Below, one piece after another: positions 51,094 through 59,600 of a DNA stretch of 64,000 bases. The stretch comes from Amycolatopsis eburnea (GTDB taxonomy: Bacteria > Actinomycetota > Actinomycetes > Mycobacteriales > Pseudonocardiaceae). The DNA is taken from positions 231,422 to 295,421 of the forward strand of contig NZ_RSEC01000059.1 of assembly GCF_003937945.1 (NCBI RefSeq), given 5' to 3'. The notes under the pieces are model-generated. The model was not told the origin of the DNA. It ran no database searches and worked only from the letters and a program-made list of their open reading frames with translations. The number at the start of each line of letters is the position of its first letter. Positions within the stretch are counted from its first letter, which is position 1. The translations under genes were made by a program, and so were the position numbers.

Positions 51094-51993
51094 TTGGAAA
51101 CCCTGCGCATCTCGGCGACCGCCAACGGTCTCAACTACCTGCCCGAGTACCTCGCCGGCACGACCGGCCTCTTCGCCGACGCGGGCCTGTCGGTGACCGC
51201 CCGCGCCCGCGACCCGTGGACCGGCGTCCTGGACGACCTCGCCTCCGGCGACGCCGACCTCGCGCTCGGCGGGCTCTGGGTGCCCGGCATGTACGCCGGC
51301 AGCGCCCGCGCGCTGACCGTGGTCTGCCAGCTCAACCACCAAGCGCCCAAAGCGATCGTGCACCGCGACGCCCCGGCCGGCTTCACCCTGGGTGACTTGG
51401 CCGGGAAGGTCGTCCTCGCCCCCGGCATCGGGGGCAGCGCACCCTACGCGGTCACCGCCGGGCTGATCCGGGAGGCGGGGGCCGACCCCGCCGACGTCAC
51501 CTTCGTCCGGGATCTCTCGACGCCGATGCTGGTCGAGTTGTTCGGTGCCGGGCTGGGCGACGCGATCATCCTGGACCTCGTCTCGGCGCTCGAACTCGAA
51601 GCCACCGGCCAAGGCCGGATCGTGTTCCGCAACCTCGACGAGGGCGGGATCATGCCCAACAGCGTCTACTACTGCCGCACCGACCGCGTCGACGAGCTGC
51701 GCGACCGCTTCACCCGCTTCGTCGCCTGCATCGACACGGCGATGACGCGCCTACCCGCCACCGCGGCGTCGACGATCGACGGGATCCTCACCGCGCGCTG
51801 GCCGGGCAAGGACCTCGGGGTCCTGCGCGAGGCCACCCGGCAGATGACCGCGAGCGCGGTCTGGGAGACCGTCGCGATCGACCCCGCGGGCAGCGACCGG
51901 TGGATGCGGATGCTCGCCGAAAGCGCCATGCTCACGCGCATTCCCGCCTACGACGAACTGGCCGACGACAGCTTCATGAAGGCCTACCGGTGA
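51094..51993 (+). CDS. NMT1/THI5-like substrate-binding protein without signal peptide
   Basis: A 299-residue protein from TTG 51094 behind ACGGAGAAACCCC (METLRISATANGLNYLPEYL). It has the two-lobed binding-protein pattern of the NMT1/ABC nitrate-sulfonate group: GLNYLPEYLAGTTGLFADAG, DDLASGDADLALGGLWVPGM, APKAIVHRDAPAGFTLGDLA and DLAGKVVLAPGIGGSAPYAV. No signal peptide or lipobox is present and no ABC permease is nearby, so it may act in the cytoplasm as an enzyme-like or sensing protein. It overlaps the next gene by 4 bases. Confidence 0.75.
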   Translation: METLRISATANGLNYLPEYLAGTTGLFADAGLSVTARARDPWTGVLDDLASGDADLALGGLWVPGMYAGSARALTVVCQLNHQAPKAIVHRDAPAGFTLGDLAGKVVLAPGIGGSAPYAVTAGLIREAGADPADVTFVRDLSTPMLVELFGAGLGDAIILDLVSALELEATGQGRIVFRNLDEGGIMPNSVYYCRTDRVDELRDRFTRFVACIDTAMTRLPATAASTIDGILTARWPGKDLGVLREATRQMTASAVWETVAIDPAGSDRWMRMLAESAMLTRIPAYDELADDSFMKAYR

Positions 51994-53009
51994 CCTTCGT
52001 GCTCCGCGACGACGCCCTGGCCGAACTCGTCGACCTCGGCGACCTGATCGACGCCGTCCGGACCGCGCACCTCGATCTGGCCCTCGGGCAGGCCGACCAG
52101 CCGGTCCCGGCGATCAGCCCCACGGCGGGCGCCACCATCGTGCTGCCGATGGTGGCGACCTCCCACCGCCTCGGGCTGACCGTCGTCAAGGTGCTGACCG
52201 ACGCGCCCGGCAACACCGACGGCCCCACCCAGCAGTCCACCCTGATCGTGCTGGACTCCCGGACCGGCACCCGGCTGGCCGTCCTGAACGGCAGGACTTG
52301 CACCCGGATGCGGACTGCGGCCGCCAGCGCCGTCGCCACGGATGCCCTGTCCCGCAGCGACTCCCGGGTCCTCGGACTCGTCGGCGCCGGACCGCTCGCG
52401 GTCGAGCACGTCGCCGCCGTTCGCAGGGTCCGGCCGATCGACGAGGTCGTCGTCTGGTCCCGCTCGGCCGCTCGCGTCGCCGAGTTCCGCCGGGCGTTGC
52501 GGCACCGGGAGCACGCCGACGGCGTCCCGGCCCTCGACGTGACCCCTGCCCCGGAGCCACGTCTGGTCGTCGAAGTGGCCGACGTGCTTTGCACGCTGAC
52601 ACCGTCCCGCGTCCCCGTCGTCGAGGGCGCGTGGTTCCGGCCGGGGCTGCACGTCAACGCGGTCGGCGCACCACCCCGGCCCGACCATCGCGAGATCGAC
52701 TCCGCCGGGATGGCCCGGGCGACGGTCTTCGTCGACAGCACCGGAATCCAGCTGCAGAAGTCGGGCGAGGCCCTCCTGTCCTTACAGGACGGCACGACCA
52801 CTGAGGACGATTTCCGGCGCGAGCTGGGCGCGGCGCTCGCCGGTCTGGTGCCCGGCCGGACCGGAGCCGAGCAGATCACGCTGTTCAACTCGGTCGGCAT
52901 CGCCCTGCAGGACCTCGCCTTCGCCGCGGTCGCCCTGCAAGCCAGGTCCGGTGAAACCCAGCCACGAGACTTGTCGCGGCCTGGACTTCGAAGCGTATCC
53001 ACCCGATAG
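51990..53009 (+). CDS. Ornithine cyclodeaminase / mu-crystallin family protein
   Basis: A 339-residue NAD(P)-dependent enzyme from GTG 51990 (VTFVLRDDALAELVDLGDLI). Family marks are LPMVATSHRLGLTVVKVLTD, NGRTCTRMRTAAASAVATDA, the Rossmann motif LGLVGAGPLAVEHVAAVRRV and GLHVNAVGAPPRPDHREID. Members include ornithine cyclodeaminase, lysine cyclodeaminase, alanine dehydrogenase-like and ketimine reductases; which applies is not decided by sequence. Coupled by GTGA to the binding protein, suggesting that both handle the same imine or amino acid. Confidence 0.88.
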   Translation: MTFVLRDDALAELVDLGDLIDAVRTAHLDLALGQADQPVPAISPTAGATIVLPMVATSHRLGLTVVKVLTDAPGNTDGPTQQSTLIVLDSRTGTRLAVLNGRTCTRMRTAAASAVATDALSRSDSRVLGLVGAGPLAVEHVAAVRRVRPIDEVVVWSRSAARVAEFRRALRHREHADGVPALDVTPAPEPRLVVEVADVLCTLTPSRVPVVEGAWFRPGLHVNAVGAPPRPDHREIDSAGMARATVFVDSTGIQLQKSGEALLSLQDGTTTEDDFRRELGAALAGLVPGRTGAEQITLFNSVGIALQDLAFAAVALQARSGETQPRDLSRPGLRSVSTR

Positions 53010-53587
53010 TGGCGCGGCGGTGCCGGGCTTCCCGCATCAACAGAGCGGCGAAGGTGTGCCGAGCCCGGACATCGACGAGGAATAGGTCGACGTGGATGCC
53101 GGGCAGTGGGGCACGGTCCGCTTCGACACCCCGTCCTACCTGCAGTTCGCCGAGGGCCAATCGCCGAGATGGGATGACGCGTCGGCACCGCAGCTCGGCA
53201 GACACCATCCCCTGGACCCCGCTGAGTTGGGCCTGGGTGCCGACCGCCCTCGTCTGCCAGCGCCCGGCACCGCAGACGCAGCGTCCGGGGGCACCATTCC
53301 TCGAACGCGCTGCGAATTCCACCCAGCAGTGACAGGCGGAACTCGCCACGACCCGGTCACCGACGCCGAAATCCGCCGAACCTCTCACCCGGCGTCATGG
53401 TCGCGTCGGCGCGCCCACGGGCGTCTCAGCCGTTCGTCGGCATCGGTGCGTGTGGACGGTACAGGCTCGGTGAACCGTGCTTGGCGCGCATGGCGTCAGT
53501 CTGGCAGCAGGCACGGAGACATGGGGTGAGTGGTCGTGACGGTGGATGTTGAACCGAGAGCTGTCGGTTCCGGCGAGGTGCCGCTGA
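53010..53587. other. Gene-poor, decayed stretch
   Basis: About 580 bases without a confident gene. Short open frames exist on both strands. On the minus strand around 53000-53240 there is a coding-like stretch (ELQVGRGVEADRAPLPGIHV, FLVDVRARHTFAALLMREAR) with no recognised family, possibly a gene relic. The composition is slightly less GC-rich than the neighbours. No inverted repeats typical of an insertion sequence were found. Confidence 0.4.
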
Positions 53588-53975
53588 TGGCGCGGCGGAA
53601 CGGCGATGGCCACGGCCACGGGCCACGTACCGGACGGCGAACCCGGCCGGCGCCGGGCCGTTGACGTCGAAGACCACCCGGTCGAAGCAGGTAGGCCGCC
53701 CGGCTCGCACGAGGTAGCGCGCGTCACGGCTCATCGGATCCGCGGCACCCGCGTCCGTGCGCCAGCCGGCGGCTACCCGGCACGCCGGTTTCGCCGAGGC
53801 GGCACCGGGACGCTCGGCGACGCGGGCGTGGTGGCCGGGGTCGTCGCGGGCGCCGGAGGACCGACGCCGGGTGCGACGTGCTCGCCGGCGGTGCCGCGGC
53901 CCGGTCGCTCCCGCACCCGGCGGCCGCGAGCCCGTACACCAGCGCGACGAGCACCACCCGCCCGCGCGGGGTCAT
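53588..53975 (-). pseudogene. Frameshifted AMIN-like lipoprotein
   Basis: ATG at 53975 opens a lipoprotein signal (MTPRGRVVLVALVYGLAAAG followed by Cys, the lipid attachment). After about 35 residues the frame becomes Arg/Pro-rich, while the neighbouring frame carries ACRVAAGWRTDAGAADPMSR and CFDRVVFDVNGPAPAGFAVR, the core of actinobacterial AMIN-like lipoproteins. The end of that domain is also lost. So there is at least one frameshift and a decayed 3' end. The start overlaps the SHOCT gene stop (ATGA). Confidence 0.6.
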
Positions 53976-54211
53976 CTCGTCCTCGTGAGGGCGTCCCGGC
54001 GGCGTTCGTACTCCTCCTGGTCGATCTCGCCGCGGGCGAACCGTTCGTCGAGGATCCGCCGGGCCGGGTCGGGCGGGGACGGCGGCTGCGGTCCCCGCCG
54101 GGCGAGGACGACGACGAGCGCGACGAGCGCGCCGAGGACCAGCACCATCAGCACGAGCGTGCCGATGCCGCCGGCCCAGCCCATCGTTCCGGGGTAGTGC
54201 CAATACGGCAT
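53972..54211 (-). CDS. SHOCT-domain small membrane protein
   Basis: A 79-residue protein starting MPYWHYPGTMGWAGGIGTLV with GAAAGGAG upstream. It has one transmembrane helix (about 14-38) and a C-terminal SHOCT motif, ARRILDERFARGEIDQEEYE. SHOCT motifs mediate protein-protein contacts at the membrane. It lies 13 bases downstream of the nitroreductase at 54225-55238, so it is probably co-transcribed with it. Confidence 0.88.
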   Translation of the reverse strand: MPYWHYPGTMGWAGGIGTLVLMVLVLGALVALVVVLARRGPQPPSPPDPARRILDERFARGEIDQEEYERRRDALTRTR

Positions 54212-54224
54212 GACGGCTCCTTTC

Positions 54225-55238
54225 CTAGCGGGCCTGGAAGCGTCCAGGCGGAGCTTCGAGCGGCTGCAGCACGTCCTCGAGGCCGCGGCGCGGGGTGGCG
54301 GGCAGCGGTTCGGCGTTGGCGGGGGCCCAGCCGATGCGCAGCACCATCTGGGGGAACGACCCGCCGGTGACGTGTTCGGTCACGGTGTCGCGGACGTCCG
54401 GCAGCTCCAGCGGCTCGGTCAGCGGGCACGACGACAGTCCGAACGCGTTCGCCGTCAGCAGCACGGCACTCGTCGCTTCGCCGGCTCGCAGCCGCGACAT
54501 CCGGTCGTCGGAGGCGGTGCTCAGCACGAGCAGGACCGTCTCGTCGTCCTCGGCCTTGGCGTCGACCGGCTGGGCCAGGAGCGGGTCGGCGAAGGGCCGG
54601 GTCCGGAGCGCGCCCGGGGTGTCGTCCGGTGCCGGGGTGTTGCGGGCCGGGACGCCGTCGGGCGACAGGTGGCGGCCGCTCCACGCCGCCAGCTCGGTGC
54701 GGTACGCCGGATCGGCGGCGTGCCGGTCGGCGGCCTGCTCGATCGCCGTCGCCAGGTAGTAGCGCGTAGAGTTTTCGGCGGCCTGCAGCACGGTGCCTTC
54801 GAGCGCGGCCGCCCGGGACATCGCTTCGACGTGCCCGCGCGGGACCGCCCAGGAGCTGTGGCGGCGCCGGTCGGTCCGCCGGCGCGGGATGGCGGCGGCC
54901 ATCGCGATCTCGTCCTGGGACGGGTTGTGCGGATGCAGCGTGATCGCCGCGAGGTGGTCGGGCTCGCCGGGGTTGGGCAGCCGGTGCACTTCCGCGGCCC
55001 AGCCGAGCGCGGCGAAGCCGACCCGGGCGTGGTGCAACGCGGCGCCACAGCTGAGGATCAGGTCGCGGCCGTCCGGGTCGGTCTCGGGCAATCGCCGGCC
55101 GGGGTCGGCGTAGAGGTGCAGGGAGCTGTGGCCGAGCCGCCAGTACCACGGCTGGGAGTTGTGCACCGACGGCGCGCGGGTCGCCATCGTGACCGCCGTC
55201 TTGACGGTGAAGTCGTCCGGGAATGCTCGGTCCATCAT
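54225..55238 (-). CDS. Acg-type nitroreductase-family flavoprotein
   Basis: A 337-residue protein with ATG at 55238 (MMDRAFPDDFTVKTAVTMAT) behind GAGGAAGGCCG. Signature RAPSVHNSQPWYW near residue 21, then LILSCGAALHHARVGFAALG, RRRTDRRRHSSWAVP, AGEATSAVLLTANAFGLSS and a C-terminal QMVLRIGWAPANAEPLPATP. It is closest to the copy at 2921-3937 (both have the PLPATPRR end). A good DevR box lies 95 bases upstream. A SHOCT protein follows. Confidence 0.9.
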   Translation of the reverse strand: MMDRAFPDDFTVKTAVTMATRAPSVHNSQPWYWRLGHSSLHLYADPGRRLPETDPDGRDLILSCGAALHHARVGFAALGWAAEVHRLPNPGEPDHLAAITLHPHNPSQDEIAMAAAIPRRRTDRRRHSSWAVPRGHVEAMSRAAALEGTVLQAAENSTRYYLATAIEQAADRHAADPAYRTELAAWSGRHLSPDGVPARNTPAPDDTPGALRTRPFADPLLAQPVDAKAEDDETVLLVLSTASDDRMSRLRAGEATSAVLLTANAFGLSSCPLTEPLELPDVRDTVTEHVTGGSFPQMVLRIGWAPANAEPLPATPRRGLEDVLQPLEAPPGRFQAR

Positions 55239-55332
55239 CGGCCTTCCTCGTTGTCAGGGCTGTCAGGGATGGCTTCCGGCTCGACCTTCGCACCGCGGCG
55301 CCCGCGGCCGGGAGGGCCGGAGTGCCTTCGCT

Positions 55333-55352
55333 CCGAGGACTTTCGGTGCTCG
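55333..55352 (-). promoter_or_regulatory. DevR box upstream of the 55.2 kb nitroreductase
   Basis: CCGAGGACTTTCGGTGCTCG fits GGGACTTTNGG-C-C well and lies 95 bases before the start at 55238. Confidence 0.7.
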
Positions 55353-55399
55353 GGCACCAGGCAGGCCGCGGCCCGCGCGAGCGATTCCGCGGGGGTGCC

Positions 55400-55600
55400 G
55401 GTGGTCGGTCACTACGGCGAACCACACCCGGCCAGTCCTCGATCCGCGCGGCGATCACCGGGAACACGCTGAACAGCTGTTCGCGTTCGACGCCGAGGTC
55501 GCGGATGTCGGCGATCACGCAGTGGGGACGTCTGTGGCGAACTTGAGCACGCCGTCTCTCAGCCGGGACACAGCGGTGGGGGTACCGGCCCGCGAGTTCA
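55400..55600 (-). pseudogene. Remnant of a STAS/anti-sigma-antagonist-like gene
   Basis: On the minus strand, pieces in neighbouring frames read LRDGVLKFATDVPTA and VIADIRDLGVEREQLFSVFP followed by VIAARIEDWPG, in the order seen in actinobacterial STAS-like regulators (strand, helix, then FSVFPVIAARI-DWPGV). A stop and a frame change interrupt it, and the N-terminal part is missing. It overlaps the end of the gene at 55598-56008. Confidence 0.45.
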
Positions 55601-56008
55601 GGAGTGTCCGGATTCGTCGTATCGCCGCCGGTCGGCCGTCGCGCCGGCGCGGTGGACGGCCGCCTTCCGCTGGTGTTCCGGTGCCTCGGCGCCGCCGTAT
55701 TGGGCAGCCCACTCGTGCTGGTCGGCGGCGCGGTCGTGGGCTTGTGCCGACCGCAGCAAGCCGTCACGAGCGCGCTCTCGAGCTTCTTGCGCCCGCTGGC
55801 GGGCTTGCGTCAGCGTCTGGTCGGCTGCGGCCAGCACCGATGACGGATCGAGCTCGGTCACGCTGGAGGCGTTGTCCGCCGGCGGGGCCGTCTGGGCGCG
55901 CAAGGCACGCCACCGTGCGCCGGCACTCTGGGCGCGTTCCCGGGCGGTCTGAGCCGCCCGCGCCGCGGCCGCTCCGGCAAACGCAGCCGGATTGTCCGTC
56001 TCAGTCAT
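55598..56008 (-). CDS. Helical hypothetical protein
   Basis: A 136-residue, Ala/Arg/Gln-rich protein starting MTETDNPAAFAGAAAARAAQ, predicted almost wholly helical and likely coiled-coil (TQARQRAQEARERARDGLLR, AQAHDRAADQHEWAAQYGG). C-terminal EHQRKAAVHRAGATADRRRY recalls small actinobacterial proteins found next to STAS and ANTAR regulators. No enzymatic motif. It sits directly before the STAS-like remnant, which supports the pairing. Confidence 0.65.
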   Translation of the reverse strand: MTETDNPAAFAGAAAARAAQTARERAQSAGARWRALRAQTAPPADNASSVTELDPSSVLAAADQTLTQARQRAQEARERARDGLLRSAQAHDRAADQHEWAAQYGGAEAPEHQRKAAVHRAGATADRRRYDESGHS

Positions 56009-56280
56009 GCGAACACGATCGCACGAATCCTGCTCGATCGATACGCCTCCTCCTGGCCAGCAACGCGGAGCTCCATCCCGGTCGATCGCCGTCGGCAAGC
56101 GCGAGCGCCGCGCTCATCATCCTCGTGCGGCAAGTCGTCTGCGCGGTGAAGCACGCCGTGGCCGGGATGCTTTGGCTGCGAACAATGTCCTTGCGGTTCT
56201 TCGGAGACCCCGAAACCGGCTGTCCGGTTTCGGCCCTGGCGTTCCGGGAACCCGCCGCAGGAGCGGCAAAGGAGAAAGGG

Positions 56281-58239
56281 ATGCCAGGCAGCAGCGTTAC
56301 CGAGAAGCTGATCTCCGCACATCTCGTGGACGGCCGGATGCGCCCGGGTGAGGAGATCGCGCTCCAGGTCGACCAGACCCTGACCCAGGACGCGACCGGC
56401 ACGCTGGTGGTGCAAGAGCTGGCGGCGCTGGGACTCGACCGCGCTCGTACCGAGCTCAGCGTCCAGTACGTCGACCACAACCTGCTGCAGGCCGATGAGC
56501 GCAACGCCGAGGACCACCGGTTCCTCCACTCCGCCTGCCGCCGGTTCGGCTTGTGGTACTCCAAGCCGGGTAACGGGGTTTCCCATCCGACGCACATGCA
56601 GCGGTTCGGCGTCCCCGGCAAGACCTTGATCGGCTCGGATTCCCACACCTGCGCCGCGGGCAGCCTGGGCATGCTGGCGATCGGCGTCGGCGGGCTGGAT
56701 GTGGCCATGGCCATCGCCGGTGAACCGCTGCGCGTGCGGATGCCCGAGGTGTGGGGTGTCCGGCTGGCCGGCCGGCTGCGGCCGTGGACCTCGGCCAAGG
56801 ACGTCATCCTGGAGATGCTGCACCGCCACGGTGTTTCCGGTGGCCGCAACCGGATCGTCGAGTACCACGGGCCGGGTCTGGCCACGCTGACGGCGATGGA
56901 CCGGCACGTCATCGCCAACATGGGCGCCGAACTGGGCGCGACGACCACCGTTTTCCCCGCCGACGACGCCGTGCGCCGGTTCTTGACCGCCGAAGGCCGA
57001 GCCGACGATTTTGTCGAAGTTTCCGCGGAGCAGGACGCCGAGTACGACGTGGACGACGAGATCGACCTGTCCGCGTTGGAACCGTTGATCGCCAAGCCGT
57101 CCTCGCCCGGCAACGTGGTCCCCGTCCGCGACGTCGCCGGCACGCCGGTCGGCCAGGTCGTCGTCGGCTCGTCGGCCAACCCCGGCCTGCGGGACTTCGC
57201 CGTCGTCGCCGCGATGGTCGCCGGGCGGCAGACGGATCCGGCCGTCAGCTTCGACGTCAATCCGACCTCGCGGCAGATCCTCGCCGACCTCACCGCGATG
57301 GGAGCCACCCTGGACCTGGTGCGGGCCGGCGCCCGGATCCACCAGGCCGGCTGCCTCGGCTGCATCGGGATGGGCCAGGCGCCCGCCGTGGGCAGCAACT
57401 CGCTGCGTACTTTCCCCCGCAACTTCCCGGGCCGGTCCGGCACGGCCGACGACTCGGTGTGGCTGTGCTCGCCCGAAACCGCCGCGGCCGCCGCGCTGAC
57501 CGGGCAGATCACCGACCCGCGGGACCTGGGCGCCGACCTCGGACTCGAGTACCCGTCGCCGCACCTGCCCGAGCGGTCCTCGATCGGCGACGACGTGTTC
57601 GTCCCGCCGCTGCCGGCGGAGGAGGCCGTGCGGGTCGACCTCGTCCGGGGCCCGAACATCTCCGAACTGCCCGAGCTGGACCCGCTGCCGGACGAACTCC
57701 GCGCGCCGGTCCTGCTCAAGGTCGGCGACGACGTCTCGACCGACGAGATTTCTCCCGCCGGTGCCCGGGCGCTGCCGTTCCGGTCGAACATCCCCAAGCT
57801 GGCCGAGTTCACGTTCACCCCGATCGACCCCGGCTACCCGGAGCGGGCCGGTGCGCCGCACGCCGTGGTGGGCGGCGAGAACTACGGGCAGGGCTCGTCG
57901 CGGGAGCACGCCGCCATCGCCCCGCGCACACTCGGGCTTCGAGTGGTCATGGCGAAGTCCTTCGCCCGGATCCACGGGCAGAACCTGGCCAACTTCGGCG
58001 TGCTCCCGCTGGAGTTCGCCGACGCCGCCGACTTCGACCGCGTCGATCAGGACGACGTTCTGGTGTTCGAGAAGCTGCACGATGCCCTGACCACCTCGGC
58101 CGAGCTGACGGTGCACAACGACACCAAAGGCGAGGAGTACCGGCTGCGCCACCGGTTGTCCCCACGGCAGGTGCAGGTTGTGCTGGCCGGCGGTCAGATC
58201 CCGCTGCTGGCCGACGAATGGATCAGCCAGGGCCGGTGA
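56281..58239 (+). CDS. Aconitate hydratase (short, Aquifex-like type)
   Basis: A 652-residue Fe-S enzyme starting MPGSSVTEKLISAHLVDGRM behind GAAAGG. Cluster ligands are in SDSHTCAAGSLGMLAIGVGG and GCLGCIGMGQAPA; the substrate-binding swivel domain has GDDVSTDEISPAGARALPFR and GGENYGQGSSREHAAIAPRT. The size and domain order are those of the short bacterial aconitase group rather than the about 900-residue AcnA; 3-isopropylmalate or homoaconitase activity is a less likely alternative. It has no operon partner and converges, with 17 bases overlap, on a hydrolase gene. Confidence 0.9.
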   Translation: MPGSSVTEKLISAHLVDGRMRPGEEIALQVDQTLTQDATGTLVVQELAALGLDRARTELSVQYVDHNLLQADERNAEDHRFLHSACRRFGLWYSKPGNGVSHPTHMQRFGVPGKTLIGSDSHTCAAGSLGMLAIGVGGLDVAMAIAGEPLRVRMPEVWGVRLAGRLRPWTSAKDVILEMLHRHGVSGGRNRIVEYHGPGLATLTAMDRHVIANMGAELGATTTVFPADDAVRRFLTAEGRADDFVEVSAEQDAEYDVDDEIDLSALEPLIAKPSSPGNVVPVRDVAGTPVGQVVVGSSANPGLRDFAVVAAMVAGRQTDPAVSFDVNPTSRQILADLTAMGATLDLVRAGARIHQAGCLGCIGMGQAPAVGSNSLRTFPRNFPGRSGTADDSVWLCSPETAAAAALTGQITDPRDLGADLGLEYPSPHLPERSSIGDDVFVPPLPAEEAVRVDLVRGPNISELPELDPLPDELRAPVLLKVGDDVSTDEISPAGARALPFRSNIPKLAEFTFTPIDPGYPERAGAPHAVVGGENYGQGSSREHAAIAPRTLGLRVVMAKSFARIHGQNLANFGVLPLEFADAADFDRVDQDDVLVFEKLHDALTTSAELTVHNDTKGEEYRLRHRLSPRQVQVVLAGGQIPLLADEWISQGR

Positions 58240-59107
58240 CGGTTCGGAGCCGGTGGATCGCGGCGCTCGCCGCCTGCGGTGCCTCGCGGGGTACGAAGTG
58301 GCCGACCGCGGCCAGCACCTGGCGTTCGTACCAGCCGGTGAACAGCTCGTCTTTGCCGTCGGTGGTGGTGGGTGTGTTGTCCCGGTCGAGTTCGCCGTGG
58401 ACGACCAGGGTCGGCAGCTTGATCGGTGGCGCGTCCGCGAGCCGGCTCTCGATGTCGTCGTACGCGGGGTCGCCCGGGGCTTCGTTCCAGCGGTGCAGGT
58501 AGGCGTGGATGGAGATTTCGGCCCAGTCGGGGTTGTCCCACGACGGCGCGGTCCGGTCGAACTGCTCCTCGCGGCCCGGCCACGGCGGCGACCAGCTCGA
58601 CCACAGGTACCGGCTCAGTTCACGGCGGTCGTCGCGGTAGGCGGCCCGTCCGCGCTCGGTGGCGGTGAACCACTCGTACCAGTAGTTGTGCGCCAGCTCG
58701 TAGGGCAATGCGGCGCCGGTGGCGTAGCCGGCGGACATGGCCACCAGACCGCGGATCCGTTGCGGGAACAGCGCGGCCACCGCGTAGCCGGCGCGGGCAC
58801 CCCAGTCGTGGCCGACCAGCAGGACGTCGTTCAGCTCGAGCGCGGTGATGAAGTCGGCGAGGTCCGCGGCCAGCGCGCCGATCTGACCGCTGCGGGGGAC
58901 CGTGTCGTCCAGAAACCGGGTGGGGCCGGTGCCTCGCAGGTACGGGAGAATGCAGCAGAAGCCGTTCTCCGCCAGTTCGGGCACCACGCCGTCCCAGCAC
59001 GACGGATCGTCGGGCCAACCGTGCACCAGCACCACCACGGGTCCCGACGACGGGCCCCGCCGGTGGTAGGCGATCTCCAGCCGTGGCGTTCGTACGCGTT
59101 CCACCAT
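58223..59107 (-). CDS. Alpha/beta hydrolase (epoxide-hydrolase-like)
   Basis: A 294-residue enzyme with ATG at 59107 (MVERVRTPRLEIAYHRRGPS). The oxyanion motif is HGWPDDP, the nucleophile elbow GHDWGARAGYA (Asp nucleophile, as in epoxide hydrolases and haloalkane dehalogenases), and the catalytic His lies in AVGHFVPREAPQ. The cap region is Trp/Tyr-rich (NYWYEWFTATERGRAAYRDD). Substrate unknown. The ribosome site is weak. Confidence 0.88.
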   Translation of the reverse strand: MVERVRTPRLEIAYHRRGPSSGPVVVLVHGWPDDPSCWDGVVPELAENGFCCILPYLRGTGPTRFLDDTVPRSGQIGALAADLADFITALELNDVLLVGHDWGARAGYAVAALFPQRIRGLVAMSAGYATGAALPYELAHNYWYEWFTATERGRAAYRDDRRELSRYLWSSWSPPWPGREEQFDRTAPSWDNPDWAEISIHAYLHRWNEAPGDPAYDDIESRLADAPPIKLPTLVVHGELDRDNTPTTTDGKDELFTGWYERQVLAAVGHFVPREAPQAASAAIHRLRTVTGPG

Positions 59108-59148
59108 GGGCGCCGGGTGCCCGAGCCTGCCCGGCCCGAAACAGCGGT

Positions 59149-59175
59149 GTTTCCCGGTGGTCCGGAGCGGGGTAT
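59149..59175 (+). promoter_or_regulatory. SigB/SigF-like promoter before the HesB-like gene
   Basis: GTTT at 59149-59152 and GGGTAT at 59170-59175 with a 17-base spacer, 41 bases before the start at 59216. This fits the GTTT-N15/17-GGGTAT pattern of actinobacterial general-stress sigma factors. Confidence 0.55.
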
Positions 59176-59215
59176 CCCGGCAGGCCGATCGAAAGGCGCG
59201 TCAGGAGGTCCGGAC

Positions 59216-59545
59216 ATGCTCATCGTGAGTGACGCTGCCGCCGAAACCGTCAAAGCCTTGACCGCCGCGGAAGAGGCGGACGACGCCGGCGGTCTGCGAA
59301 TTTCGGTGGAATCGCTGGACGAGCAGGGTGCCTCGCTGGGAGTCGCGCTCGTGGCCGCTCCGGACACCGGGGACGAAGTCATCGTGTCCACCTCCGGCGC
59401 GCTGGTGTTCCTCCAGCCTGAGGCAGCGCTGTACCTCGCCGACAAGGTGCTCGACGTGCGAGATGGTCGAGACGGCGGGCTGGAGTTCGCCGTGCACGGC
59501 AAGACGGAAGAACCCCGAAGGTTCGATGAGCCGCGTTCGTCGTGA
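59216..59545 (+). CDS. HesB/IscA-like protein without cysteines
   Basis: A 109-residue protein starting MLIVSDAAAETVKALTAAEE behind CAGGAGG. The layout follows the Fe-S carrier fold (GGLRISVESLDEQGASLGVA, DEVIVSTSGALVFLQPEAAL, then LADKVLDVRDGRDG-LEFAV). However, the three cysteines that bind the cluster in IscA/HesB are all absent; the protein has no cysteine at all. It is therefore unlikely to carry a cluster and may have a structural or regulatory role. Standalone gene with a SigB-like promoter. Confidence 0.75.
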   Translation: MLIVSDAAAETVKALTAAEEADDAGGLRISVESLDEQGASLGVALVAAPDTGDEVIVSTSGALVFLQPEAALYLADKVLDVRDGRDGGLEFAVHGKTEEPRRFDEPRSS

Positions 59546-59600
59546 CCCGTTCCCCGCAGCTCCACCGGCAGATCCGACCTTCCTGCCGGTCCGGTGCGCC

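Noticed and set aside
52885..53388. A possible transposase gene on the minus strand
   Set aside because: No DDE/HTH motifs, no terminal inverted repeats and no target duplication visible; it overlaps the end of the cyclodeaminase gene.
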